Source: Nomascus leucogenys
Taxonomy: Eukaryota > Chordata > Mammalia > Primates > Hylobatidae
NCBI RefSeq assembly: GCF_006542625.1
Contig: NC_044402.1
Span: 59,807,001-59,871,000 of the forward strand
Length of the DNA stretch: 64,000 nt
Reading direction: 5' to 3'
Shown here: piece after piece, positions 48,691 through 59,024 of the stretch
Position numbering within the stretch: the stretch's first letter is position 1
Layout of the letters: each line of letters starts with the position of its first letter
Notes under the pieces: generated by a model
Databases searched by the model: none
What the model was told of the DNA's origin: nothing
What the model saw: the letters and a program-made list of their open reading frames with translations, nothing else
Position numbers and translations under genes: made by a program

Positions 48691-49723
48691 CTTTGTGGTT
48701 TTATCTACTTTTTGTCTTTGATGATGGTGATGTACAGATGGGTTTTTGGTGTGGATGTCCTTTCTGTTTGTTAGTTTTCCTTCTACCAGACAGGACCCTC
48801 AGCTGCAGGTCTGTTGGAGTTTACTAGAGGTGCACTCCAGACCCTGTTTGGCTGGGTGTCAGCAGCGGTGGCTGCAGAACAGCGGATTTTCGTGAGACCA
48901 CAAATTCAGCTGTCTGATAGTTCCTCTGAAAGTTTTGTCTCAGAGAAGTACCGGGTTGAATGAGGTGTCAGTCTGTCCCTACTGGGGGGGTGCCTCCCAG
49001 TTAGGCTGCTCAGGGGTGAGGGACCCACTTTAGGAGGCAGTCTGACCGTTCTCAGATCTCCAGCTGCGTGCTGGGAGAACCACTACTCTCTTCAAAGCTG
49101 TCAGTCAGACAGGGACATTTAAGTCTGTGGAAGTTCTTGCAGAGTTTTTGTTTGTCTGTGCCCTGCCCCCAGAGGTGGAGCCTACAGAGTCAGGCAGGCC
49201 TCCTTGAGCTGTGGTGGGCTCCACCCAGTTCGAGCTTCCTGGCTGCTTTGTTTACCTAAGCAAGCCTGGGCAATGGCGGGCGCCCCTCCCCCAGCCTCGC
49301 TGCCGCCTCGCAGCTTGATCTCAGACTGCTGTGCTAGCAATTAGCGAGACTCCGTGGGCATAGGACCCTCCGAGCCAGGTGCGGGACACAATCTCCTAGT
49401 GTGCTGTTTTCCAGGCCCGTTGGAAAAGCGCAGTTAGGGTGGGACTGACCCGATATTCCAGGTGCCGTCTGCTTCCCCTTTCTTTGACTAGGAAAGGGAA
49501 CTCCCTGACCCCTTGCGCTTCCCGAGTGAGTCAATGCCTCGCCCTGCTTCGGCTCGCGCACAGTGCGCTTCACCGACTGTCCTGCACCCACTGTTAGGCA
49601 CTCCCTAGTGAGATGAAACCAGTACCTCAAGCAGAAATGCAGAAATCACCCGTCTTCTGTGTCGCTGGGGCTGGGAGCTGGAGACCGGAGCTGTTCCTAT
49701 TCGGCCATCTTGGCTCCACCCCC
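48691..49723 (-). promoter_or_regulatory. L1 5' UTR: sense promoter with YY1 site, and antisense promoter region
   Basis: About 1 kb of GC- and CpG-rich sequence in an otherwise AT-rich flank. The reverse complement of CGGCCATCTTGG (49702-49713) is the YY1 site that positions L1 transcription starts. In human L1s this UTR also fires antisense, here toward increasing coordinates, which is the HMGCLL1 sense direction. Activity of this copy cannot be judged from sequence. Confidence 0.8.
49273..49344 (+). pseudogene. L1 antisense ORF0 remnant, stopped at codon 24
   Basis: On the strand opposite ORF1/ORF2, at L1 position ~450, ATG at 49273 in context CAATGG opens MAGAPPPASLPPRSLISDCC then ASN and TAG. 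This matches my memory of the start of primate L1 ORF0, a ~70-codon antisense peptide frame. Here a CAG-to-TAG-type change after Asn ends it at 23 residues. No splice donor for an ORF0 fusion remains before the stop that I can point to. Confidence 0.75.
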
Positions 49724-49834
49724 TCTATTTTTTTTAAATATATACTCTTTCCAGAATATACCTGGTTACAGTCCAAATTCAGAATCCACTCATTTCAAAA
49801 ATACTTTTGATGGAGGGAAAGAAAATTAATGAGT

Positions 49835-50100
49835 CAAGTGCTTTACATGCATTATCCAATTTGAACATTAAACAATTCTAAGAGATATATATCAGTCATA
49901 ATTGAGGAAACTAAGGCTCAGAGACATTAAATGACTGTATCATGATACAATGTTTGTCTGTCATTAAGTTCCTTAGTCAAATAGTTTCATTTTGAAAGAC
50001 CAAGTGTACTAAATTCTGTTTACCAAACTTTCACTGAGACCTGCTGTATTGGGTACTCTTGATACCAAGATAAATACGCCCTAGTCCCTACTTTGGAGAG
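49835..50100 (+). repeat. MIR fragment, then L2-like piece
   Basis: 'attgaggaaactaaggctcagagacattaaatgactg' is the MIR core (49900-49940). 'tgtattgggtactcttgataccaagataaat' (50045-50075) resembles a reverse L2 tail. Confidence 0.55.
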
Positions 50101-50191
50101 AGTGTCAAGTACAGCTGGGGAGGGCAATAGCCCCCCAGAGCTGCTGCTAGCCCATATGGAGCTTCTGTGCAATCAAAAAAGGCGCCCCCTT

Positions 50192-50496
50192 GGCCAGGTG
50201 TGGTGGCTCACACCTGTAATCCCAGCACTTTGGGAGGCCAAGACAAGCAGATCACTTGAGGTCAGGTTTGAGACCAGCTTGGCCAGCATGGTGAAACCCC
50301 GTCTCTACTAAAAATACAAAACAAAAATTAGCCAGGTATGGCGGTGTACGTCTGTAATCCCAGCTACTCGGGAGGCTAAGGCAGGAGAATGACTTGAACC
50401 TGGGAGGCAGAGGTTGCAGTGAGCTGGGATCATGCCACTGAACTCCAGCCTGGGTGATAGAGTGAGACTTCACCTCAAAAAAAAAAAAAAAAAAAA
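50192..50496 (+). repeat. Alu
   Basis: TGGCCAGGTGTGGTGGCTCA to a 20-bp A tail. The reverse 107-codon frame at 50252-50575 is Alu-derived. Confidence 0.97.
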
Positions 50497-50499
50497 GTG

Positions 50500-51700
50500 G
50501 CCCTTTCTTAGAGTGGAAGCAGCCCCAGAGCACAGCCTTGCTGAGTAGCCCTGTGGCTCCGCCTTCAGTCCACACCCCCTCTTGCTAAGAGTGAGATCAG
50601 CAGAGTGCACAGAGAGAGGCAGGGGTCCTAGGAAGGGCTTGCTTCCCCCTTCCCTATCAGCCCCACACTCTCCACACCCAGCCTCCCTCCTATTGCCTGA
50701 TGGATCGAACACCCCCATGATCTGTGCTGACCCTGTGAGGGGTGGGGGGAAAGAGTTGGAGTACAGAGCCAGGGCTGCTCAGAATAAGTACTGGGCAAAG
50801 CCAAAAAGTGCCAAGCAGGGGTCAAAATGCCAGAAGGGGCCACATAAGGAGTGACTGTCCCATAGACCAGAGAATGGGGAGCTGGAGCCATCAGATGAAA
50901 GCAGGTCAGGGACACCTTAATTGAATGTTCTCAGGGACCCTCCATGTGGGGTTCATGCCATGCATTTCTCACACAGGAGCCTTTTACCCCAAATATATTT
51001 ATTCTTGCCACCTGCCATTAAGGGTCTCCACCTCAACCTTTTCCCAGTGCTAGGTGATGCTCTCCCATGGGGAACAGCAGTGTGGAACTCGTGCCAGGAA
51101 AACCCAGCTCACCATCAACGACATTACTGAACATCTAGCACAGCAGAGCATAGGGCATAGGGCCCAGTGCAGACAATGCCACATCACAAGGCTTCATCTC
51201 TGACAAGAGCCTGTCTCAGCCCCCAGGGAGGCCCAACTGGGTCAGGAGAATAAATGTTACAAAGTGCCCCTTCCAGCAGCTAGAGTCTTACAGAATAAAT
51301 AGCACCCCACTCCGATGCTACAATCTGACCTGTGCCAGGGTGGGTATATGAAAAAAGTTCACAGGGAGTCATCAGGGCACATGGGGTGAAGACAGTGGCT
51401 CTCTGGTCAGAGGACATATCTCAGCAATTGTGGCATCCAAGCCTCACCTTGCAAGAGCAGAATCTCCCACATAAGCAAGAAGCAGATGAGACAGCCATCC
51501 TGGGGAGGGAAGGACAGAAGCAAAGACCAGAAGGCTGGTGGTGTGTCCCGAAAAGGTGCACAGTCCAGTGGCCAGAAGGCAGAATAGCACTCCTCAGAGA
51601 GTGGCCTGCAGATCACCAGTGGGCAAGTTTAGGTGGGCCAGGGCAATGTTACAACACTGAATCTGTTCTCTCTCTCTTTTTATTTCTTAAATTTTATTTA
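50500..51700. other. GC-richer sequence, no recognised gene or repeat
   Basis: The composition shifts relative to the left half. Several overlapping frames of 60-95 codons exist on both strands (50470-50924). A longer frame at 51332-51904 opens with non-Alu residues (from a GTG, VPGWVYEKSS-like) and runs into the Alu at 51705. No splice-site pair, CpG island or known domain supports any of them. Confidence 0.4.
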
Positions 51701-51996
51701 TTTATTTTTTTGAGACAGAGTCTTGCTCTGTCACCCAGGCTGGAGTGCAGTGGCACGATCTCAGCTCACTGCAAGCTCTGCCTCCCGGGTTCACACCATT
51801 CTCCCGCCTCAGCCTCCCGAGTAGCTGGGACTACAGGCGCCCGCCACCATGCCTGGCTAATTTTTTTTTTGTATTTTAGTAGAGACAGGGTTTCACCATG
51901 TTAACCAGGATGGTCTCGATCTCCTGACCTCGTGATCTGCCTGCCTCGGCCTCCCAAAGTGCTGGGATTACAGGCGTGAGTCACCACGCCCGGCCT
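51701..51996 (-). repeat. AluY-like Alu
   Basis: Reverse Alu 'ttttttgagacagagtcttgctctg ... tcaccacgcccggcc'. The 'gcaagctctgcctcccgggttcacaccattctcc' stretch is AluY type. Confidence 0.97.
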
Positions 51997-52294
51997 ATTT
52001 TTATTTTTTGAGATGGAGTATCACTCTGTCGCCCAGGCTGGAGTGCAGTGGTGCGATCTTGGCTCACTGCAACCTCCACCTCCTGGGCTCAAACAATTCT
52101 TGTGCCTCAGTCTTCCGAGTAGGTGGGATTACATGAATGCACCACTATACTCAGCTCCTTTTTTTGTATTTTTAGTAGAGACAGGGTTTTACCATGTTGG
52201 CCAGGCTTGTCTCAAACTCCTGACCTAAGGTGATCTGCCCGCCTTAGCCTCCCAAAATGCTGGTATTACAGGCGTGAGCCACTATGCCTAGCCT
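51997..52294 (-). repeat. Alu, tandem with the previous one
   Basis: Reverse Alu from 'tttttgagatggagtatcactctg' to 'gagccactatgcctagcc', directly abutting the preceding Alu. The 71-codon frame at 52013-52228 lies within it. Confidence 0.96.
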
Positions 52295-52299
52295 CTCTC

Positions 52300-52370
52300 T
52301 CTTTTTTTTTTTTTTAGAGACAGGGTCATGCTATCTTACCCAGGCTGGCCTCGAGCTCCTGGGCTTAAGT
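52300..52370 (-). repeat. Partial Alu (left-monomer-like)
   Basis: A T run, then 'agagacagggtcatgctatcttacccaggctgg', stopping after about 70 bp. Confidence 0.8.
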
Positions 52371-52889
52371 GGCATGGCACTTCACCTGGTCGCTGTTCCA
52401 ATACTTTGTATGCTCCCATTCTAATGAGAGTGAGTCTTGGCGGGGAGCCTTAGGCAGACAACAGGATCCTGCTAGAAGAATCTTGCTTTGATTTCAATGT
52501 ATTTACTTTAATTTTTATGTTACTTTAGATTAATGCCAAGTGAAACTACTTTTCAACTGAGAGTGATAGAAGCCTTTTAAAAGAAAATGTACCCAAGTAA
52601 AAAAAGTGAGTCAATACACAGAAAATCTGTGACAGCATAGGTGGCTCGTAGATAAGGGAAAACCATGAAGGTAGTCCCTAGGAGAATGGAAACTGCAAGA
52701 TCTGGGAAAACCTAGGCCAGAGCCTTAGTGTACAGGGAAAAGAAAGAGCAGACACTGCAGTTTCTTCTTTCTGGTGGCCTATGGGCAGGGAGGACCTACC
52801 AGGAAGGGGGTGCTGTTTTCTTCCCCCCTAGGGGGAGGATCCCTGGCAGGATGTCTCCAGGGATCTACCTGGAGCCAACCTAACAAGCC
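52371..52889. other. Unassigned sequence
   Basis: No gene or named repeat seen. Confidence 0.4.
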
Positions 52890-53060
52890 AGGCAAGGGCT
52901 TTAGTGTGGGGCAGACCTGTTGAAATTTTGGTTCTGCTACCTACTCCCTGAGAGGCTTCTGGGATGTGAATCAGCCTCATCCATAAATCCTAGATAATAA
53001 TACCCACTCCCTCGGGGGGCTGCAAGGAAAATGACCAGCACCCAGTAGATGGCAGTTCCC
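52890..53060 (+). repeat. MIR SINE
   Basis: 'ggttctgctacctactccctgagaggcttctggg', 'gcctcatccataaatcctagataataatacccactccc' and 'gctgcaaggaaaatgaccagcacccagtagatgg' follow the MIR order. Confidence 0.75.
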
Positions 53061-53699
53061 TTGCCCACCCAGCCCTTTCCTAACTCTGGCAGGGACCAGA
53101 TCTGAGATCCAGTCTCTGAGAACGTTCATAAGATTTAGAGGAAACAGAATCGTACTTCTCTGTTCTGACTAGAATTAAAGGATATACAAAATGCCTGATC
53201 TCACTTTGTCTTACTGGGTTAGAGATGAAAAGGAGGAACATTTAGTACTTGGGAAGACACTGTAGATTCTCAAGCCTCATGTGTCACCAGTAAAATGCAG
53301 GGAATTTCAGTTTGTGCATAAAAGGTTGCTGCCCTGGAGTGGCAACAGAAAATTTTGGTTTCCTCAGGAGTAGCAGACAGGTAAGGCAAATAAATAAAAA
53401 CCATACGAAAATTAACTGAAGAATGGTGACCAAAGAGTTCTTAGCAAAAAACCTTTCAAGAAACGTAAAGGTCCTGCATAGCCTTTTTACAGGGCAAGGG
53501 GAGGCCAAGGATGCAGGAGGAATGAGTCTCGGCAGCTCCACCAGCAGGCATTCTCTACCTCTGCATTTCCATGGGGACGTGGTGCTTAGGAAGGAAGTTA
53601 GCCGAAGGCAACTTTCATCCACACATCTTAGAGGTGGTTTTCCATTAGACAATGTGGACCAACAACCAAATGCCTTTTCCCCTCCTCAAATGTGTAGAA
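53061..53699. other. Unassigned sequence with overlapping frames on both strands
   Basis: Frames at 53284-53652 (reverse, 122 codons) and 53423-53704 (+, 93 codons) overlap. Neither shows a motif I know. Overlap alone suggests chance. Confidence 0.35.
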
Positions 53700-54190
53700 A
53701 TTAAAAGATACCCAGTACTGATGAGAGTGCAGGGCAAACAGTCACTCGGGCTCTGTTGGTGAGGGGCTCATTTAGAGGGTAATTTGGCAGTCTCCATCAA
53801 AATTTCCAATACTCTCGTAGTCTGACATGAGCATTTTGTCCCTAGGAATCTAAACTATACAAATGTAGAAGTTCACAAAGATATGCTGTTCCAGTATTAT
53901 TTATAAGGACAAGAAAGCCACTGCCCACCAGGAGGAGGATGGCTACATAAACTGTACATCCATTCTGTGGAATGCTTGCACAATGAGATAGATCTAAATA
54001 TGCTGCCATGGAAAGGTCTCCAAAATGTACAATGACATGACAAAAGCGAGCTGTAAAATGAAGCCTACAGTAGGATCCCATTTATACAAAAGAAACTTCA
54101 TGGAACATGGGCCACACACTAAGCAGCTGCCAGGCATTACCTCTGGGGAGCCTAGTTGGGCTGAAAAATTAAGGGCTCGCTCTTTATACA
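53700..54190 (+). mobile_element. Old LINE-1 (L1M) 3' part
   Basis: 'ggtaatttggcagtctccatcaaaatttcc', 'ccctaggaatctaaactatac', 'ataaactgtacatccattctgtggaatgc' and 'ggcattacctctggggagcc' are L1M ORF2-end and 3' UTR blocks. Confidence 0.75.
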
Positions 54191-54210
54191 ATAAGTGCTT
54201 CTTTATTTTC

Positions 54211-54516
54211 TAATTTTTTTTTTTTTTTTTGAGACAGAATCTCACTCTGTTCCCAGGCTGGAGTGCAGTGGTGCGATCTTACCTCACTGTAGCCTCAACC
54301 TTCCCAGGCTCAAGCAATCCTCCTGCCTCAGCCTCCTGAGGAGCTGGGACCACAGGTGCATGCTGCCACGCCTGGGTAAGTTTTTAAATATTTTTTGTAG
54401 CAACAAGGTCTTACTGTGTTGCCTAGGCTGGTCTCAAACTCCTGGGCTCAGGAGATCCTCCAGCCTCAGCCTCCCAAAGTGCTGGGATTACAGGTGTGAG
54501 CCACCGCACCCGGCCT
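54211..54516 (-). repeat. Alu
   Basis: T run, then 'gagacagaatctcactctgttcccagg ... gccaccgcacccggcc'. The 110-codon frame 54195-54527 is the Alu read in reverse. Confidence 0.97.
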
Positions 54517-54849
54517 ATATTTTATAATTTTTAAAAACAAAAATGGGTCTCTGTGTCAGTCCCATTCACTGAAGGGCAAACAAACAGCTTTAGCATGCCC
54601 AGTAGGCACAAAAGACCAAAGAGAAGGCAGCCTCTGGGGTAGAGGAACACTGGAGTAAGAAGCAACATGGAATGCTGGTCCTGCTGCAGGAAGGCCCCTT
54701 AGCCACCTGAGGCACACTTCCTCCTCTGCTGCCCTGACGGAACAGGAAGGTTGAAAAGGTGTGTACACATTCTCAAAAGCAGCCTGCCCACCACCACAAT
54801 AGGGCTGCAATGGGGCTTCTGGAACGGCATGCCCAACAGATTGGTCCCC

Positions 54850-55128
54850 ACCTCTTCATTTGGGAGGCTGAGGTGGGCAGATCACTTGAGGCCAGGAGTT
54901 TGAGACTAGCCTGGCCAACGTGGCAAAACCCCGTCTCTACAAAAAAAAAAATACAAAAATTAGCCGGGCGTGGTGGTTGCACCTGTAATCCCAGCTACTT
55001 AGGAGGCTGAGGCAGGAGAACTGCTTGAACTGGGGAGGCAGAGGTTGCAGTGAGCTGAGATCTTGTCACTGCATTCCAGCCTGGGCAACAGAACAAGACC
55101 CTGTCTCAAAAAAATATAAATAAATAAA
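54850..55128 (+). repeat. 5'-truncated Alu
   Basis: Begins at 'tttgggaggctgaggtggg', so the first ~45 bp of Alu are missing. It runs to 'ctgtctcaaaaaaatataaataaataaa'. Confidence 0.95.
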
Positions 55129-55539
55129 GGTAAATGTTATGTTATGTGTATTTTACCACCATAAAAACAAAAGACTGCAGAGTGTCATTCTTGTCCTTGA
55201 GCATGAATTAATCAGGAAGCAGCAGTTTGGTTGCTGCAGTATTCCTGGAAGGTGCTAGAGACAAGCAGGAGTGCCCCGGATCACTTTCCCCACCTCAGGA
55301 GGACAGAGAACCACTGTCCCTGCAAAAGGCGTCACCAACTGTTTAAGAGGCAGATCCCAAATAGGGACCACCATGGGGCAGAGGCTTAAGCATAACCTGG
55401 CCCCTAACCCAGGAGGAAACCTGTGCCCCACAGCATGCACATGGATGGGGTGTAGAAACAGCCCACAGCTGACCTCACTGACCTGCCCCCACCAGCCCAA
55501 CACACATGAAGACACATGGGTGGGGGGAGCACATAGGGT
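55129..55539. other. Unassigned sequence
   Basis: Overlapping frames on both strands (55255-55582) without recognisable domains. Confidence 0.35.
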
Positions 55540-55700
55540 GTGTAGTGGGCCTCACTGGGTTTCAATCCTGTTGGTTGGGTGATTCTGAGAAAGTCACAAC
55601 ACAGGTAAAAATGCCAGCTCACAAAGTCAAGAGGGTTAAATGAGATAAAATCTTGAAAGAACACAGCACAGTCCCCTGCACAAGCAGGTGCTCTACGCAT
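55540..55700 (+). repeat. MIR SINE
   Basis: 'gggtttcaatcctgttggttgggtgattctgagaaagtcac', 'gagggttaaatgagataaaat' and 'acacagcacagtcccctgcacaagcaggtgctc' match MIR. Confidence 0.7.
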
Positions 55701-56141
55701 GTTCATTGCCTTGCCTCTTCTTCCAAGTCACACAAGGATGCCTTCCCTTGTACCCTGTACAGTTAGCTGCTCTCAGGACAAGCATAGGACAGGGAAAGCA
55801 TTGTTCATCTTTGAATTCAAAATCCCACCGGCTCAACATAGTGCATTCAAATAGTCAGAAAATTATTAAATACATGTAAGTTATAAGTGCCACTGCAGTT
55901 CAGAGGCTTCTGGGCCAGCTTTGTGGCAGTTGGAAGATCTAGGTTAGGTTTCAAAGGGTATATTGGTCTAAACCATGAGCAAGAGAGAAGGGATGCTTTG
56001 CAGGGCCAAAGGCCATGCTGAGCACAGAAAAGGAGGGAGTGGGAACAGCAAAATGAGTAGAGACCTTGATAAGAGAAAAGACGGGAGGAAGTCCAGTCAG
56101 TGAAGGCCTTGAACACCAGGCTACATTTATAAATCATTCTA

Positions 56142-56443
56142 TTTTTTTTTTGGGGGGGGGGGTGGAGTTTCGCTCTTGTTACCCAGGCTAGAGTGCAATG
56201 GTGCGATCTCGGCTCACTGCAACCTCCGCCTCCCGGGTTCAAGTGATTCTCCTGTCTCAGCCTCTCTGGTAGCTGGGATTACAGGCACCCACCACCACGT
56301 CCTGCTAATTTTTATATTTTTAGTAGAGACGGGGTTTCGCCATGTTGGCCAGGCTGGTCTCGAACTACTGACCTTAGATGACCCACCCACCTTGGCCTCC
56401 CAAAGTGCTAGGATTACAAGTGTGAGCCACTGCACCTGGCCCT
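56142..56443 (-). repeat. Alu with perfect 17-bp target duplication
   Basis: ATTTATAAATCATTCTA occurs exactly at 56125-56141 and 56444-56460, bracketing a reverse Alu with a T and G run at its start. Confidence 0.97.
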
Positions 56444-56460
56444 ATTTATAAATCATTCTA

Positions 56461-57152
56461 AAGGAAATGGGGAGTCCCAGAAATTTTCTAGTAGAGTTGT
56501 CCTAAGTTTTGGAAGGTTCCAGAGTGTACAAAGGGAGGGAGAATAGGAAGAAGGAGACCAGCTGGGTGGTATCGAACTGGTCTAACTTACAGCCTCAAGC
56601 AATGGTCCAGGCATGACCAAGGGCTGAACTAAGTTAGAGGAGAAAACTAAGAGCAAACACATGCTAAACACATTATGAAAACAAACAAAAAACTTTCACA
56701 CAGATACTACACTCTAAGGCCAAGAGAGGTCCCAGAACCTCCATGGCACAGTGTGGCTCCTCCATCCATTTGCTCAGCCCCTTCCTGACCTCCCTTTCTT
56801 TTGCTGTTGCTCACCCTAGAGCAATGTCTTTATGTTCTAAAAGCATTTATGAAATTGAAATGATTGCATCTCATGGGCACCTTGTCAGAAATGTGCCACC
56901 ACAAGTGACATTTTCGGGTGTCAGAGTTAGTCTCTCATCTGCTGGTGGATCTGATTTGCCCAGCTGACAAGTGAGAAGACTGTGACACCAACAATTATAG
57001 AAACAAACTCAACCTAGAATCCGGAAATCAAGCTGTTCTCTCCACCTCTTTCATCATACTCAGCAGACAATATGGTGGCCACTGGCAGAGGGCCCTCACT
57101 TCTCAAACCACAGCAGCTAGTGGGAACAGCAGGACCTCAGACTACACCATTC
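56461..57152. other. Unassigned sequence
   Basis: No recognised gene or repeat. The 74-codon frame 56743-56967 has no motif. Confidence 0.4.
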
Positions 57153-57449
57153 TTTTTTTTTTTTTTTGAGACAAGAGTCTTGCTCTGTCGCCAGGCTGGA
57201 GTACAGTGATGAGATCTCTGCTCACCTCAACCTCTGCTTCCTGGATTCAAGCAATTCCCCAGCCTCCATCTCCCACGAAGCTGGGATTACAGGCACACAC
57301 CACCATGCGCAGATAAATTTGGTGTATTTTTAGTAGAGACAGGGTTTCACCATATTGGCCAGGACGGTCTTGATCTCCTGACCTCGTGATCCTCCCACCT
57401 CGGCCTCCCAAAGTGCTGGGATTACAGGCGTAAACCACTGCACCCAGCC
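57153..57449 (-). repeat. Alu
   Basis: T run, then 'gagacaagagtcttgctctgtcgcc ... aaaccactgcacccagcc'. Confidence 0.97.
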
Positions 57450-57503
57450 TCTTTTTCATTGTTTTTTAAGAGATGGAATCTTGCTCTGTCACCCAGGCTA
57501 CAG

Positions 57504-59024
57504 TGTGTCCGGAATTGGTGGGTTCTTGGTCTCACTGACTTCAAGAATGAAGCCACAGACCCTCGCGGTGAGTGTTACAGTTCCTAAAGGCGGCGTGTCC
57601 GGGGTTTGTTCCTTCCGATGTTCAGATGTGTTCTGAGTTTCTTCCTTCTGGTGGGTTCGTGGTCTCGCTGGCTTCAAGAGTAAAGCTGCAAGCTTTCACG
57701 GTGAGTGTTACAGCTCTTAAGGTGGCCTGTCTGAAATTGTTTGCTCCTATCGCCTGGAACTGTTCATTCCTCTCGGTGGGTTGGTGGTCTGCGCCAGCCT
57801 CAAAAGAGAAACTGCAGACCTTTGTGGTGAGTGTCACAGCTCATAAAAGCAGTGGACCCAGAGAGTAAACAGCAGCAACATTAATATCAAAGAGTGAAAG
57901 AACAAAGCTCCCAACGTGCAAAAAAGGACCCAAGTGAGTTACCACTACTGGCTCGGGCAGCCTGCTTTTATTCCCTTATCTGGCCCCACCCACATACTGC
58001 AGATCGGTCCATTTTACAGAGAGCTGATTGGTCTGTTTTACAGAGACCTGATTGGTCCGTTTTGACAGGGTGCTGATTGGTGCGTTTACAATCCCTGAGC
58101 TAGACACAAAAGTTCTCCAAGTCCCCACTAGATTAGCTAGACACAGAGCACTGATTGGTGCATTTACAAACCTTGAGCTAGACACAAGGTGCCGACTGGT
58201 GTGTTTACAAACCTGAGCTAGACACAGAGTGCTGATTGGTATATTTACAATCCCTTAGCTAGACATAAAGATTCTCCAAGTCCCCACCAGATTAGCTACA
58301 TACAGAGTGCTGATTGGTGCATTTACAAACCTTGAGCTAGACACAGAGTGCTGATTGGTATATTTACAATCCCTTAGCTAGACATAAAGGTTCTCGAGTC
58401 CTCACTAGACTCAGAAGCCCAGCTGGCTTCACCCAGTGGATCCCACACCTGGGTCGCAGGTGGAGCTGCCTGCCAGTCCCGGGCGGTGCACTTGCACTCC
58501 TCAGCCCTTGGGTGGTCGATGGGACCAGGTGCGGTGGAGCAGGGGGCTGCGCTCCTCGGGGAGGCTCCGGACGCGTAGGAGCCCACGGTAGGGAGGCTCA
58601 GGCATGGTGAGCTGCGGGTCCCCAGTCCTGCCCTGCAGGGAGACCACTGAGACCCGGCGAGAATTCGAGCGCAGCACTGGCGGGCCGGCACTGCTGGGGG
58701 AACCAGCACACCGTCTGCAGCTGCTGGCCTGGGTGCTAAGCCCCTCACTGCCCAGGGCTTGCGGTGCTGGGCCCGCCGAGCCCACGCCCACCTGGAACTC
58801 GTGCTGGCCCACAAGCGCTGCGTGCTGCCCGGTTCCCGCCGCACCTCTGCCTCCACACCTCCCCACAAGCTGAGGGAGTCGGCTCTGGCCTTGGCCAGCC
58901 CAGGGAGGGGCTCCCACAGTGCAGCAGCGGGCTGAAGGGCTCCTCAAGCGCAGCCAGAGTGGGCGCCAGGGCTGAGGAGATGCCTGAGAGCGAGCGAGGG
59001 CTGCCAGCATGCTGTCACCTCTCA
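57504..59024 (-). mobile_element. Solo LTR12C (ERV9 LTR)
   Basis: A 1,521-bp LTR in reverse. In LTR sense it starts TGAGAGGTGACAGCATGCTG and ends ...CGGACACA, with TG...CA termini. ACAG (57500-57503) and AGAG (59025-59028) flank it, a 4-bp target duplication with one later change. The CpG-rich 5' third (58440-59024) is followed by tandem ~40-60-bp enhancer units with CCAAT boxes (GATTGGT on the + strand, about 58010-58400). The promoter lies near 57950, then R/U5 with repeated 'gtgagtgttacagct' blocks. No internal retroviral genes are attached. Frames of 89-187 codons inside (58374-59064) are LTR sequence, not genes. Confidence 0.96.
57940..58400 (-). promoter_or_regulatory. ERV9 LTR enhancer repeats and promoter
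   Basis: Read on the reverse strand, at least seven 'ACCAATCAGC'-like CCAAT units alternate with 'TAGCTCAGG/TAGCTAAGGG' segments. They are followed by a GATA-type AGATAAGGG and the TATA-like AATAAAAGCAGGC (complement of about 57963-57982). ERV9/LTR12 promoters are known to fire in germline and early blood cells. Transcription would run toward lower coordinates. Confidence 0.75.

Larger units (their letters stand above)
43575..49723 (-). mobile_element. Full-length L1PA-type LINE-1 (inactive)
   Basis: Reverse orientation. The T run at 43575-43589 is the poly(A) tail. The far end '...cggccatcttggctccacccc' at 49702-49723 is the reverse complement of the L1 5' terminus with its YY1 site. The length, 6,149 bp, is that of an intact L1: 5' UTR about 48691-49723, ORF1 from 48690, ORF2 from 47617, 3' UTR about 43590-43790. 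It is much closer to modern L1 than the other L1s here. Both ORFs are broken, so it cannot mobilise itself. Flanks: TCTATTTTTTTT at 49724-49735 next to AAA fits an L1 endonuclease site, and the matching left copy merges with the T run, so the target duplication is short and imperfect. It lies antisense to HMGCLL1. Confidence 0.97.

Noticed and set aside
51332..51904. 190-codon frame starting at a GTG
   Set aside because: No ATG start. The second half is reverse Alu and the first half has no known domain or splice support.
53284..53704. 122-codon reverse and 93-codon forward frames
   Set aside because: They overlap each other on opposite strands, have no motif, and sit next to an old L1. Best read as chance.
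57504..59024. Considered as a CpG-island gene promoter with coding frames
   Set aside because: The TG...CA ends, 4-bp flanks and split Alu show it is a solo LTR12C. Promoter activity is possible but the frames are not genes.
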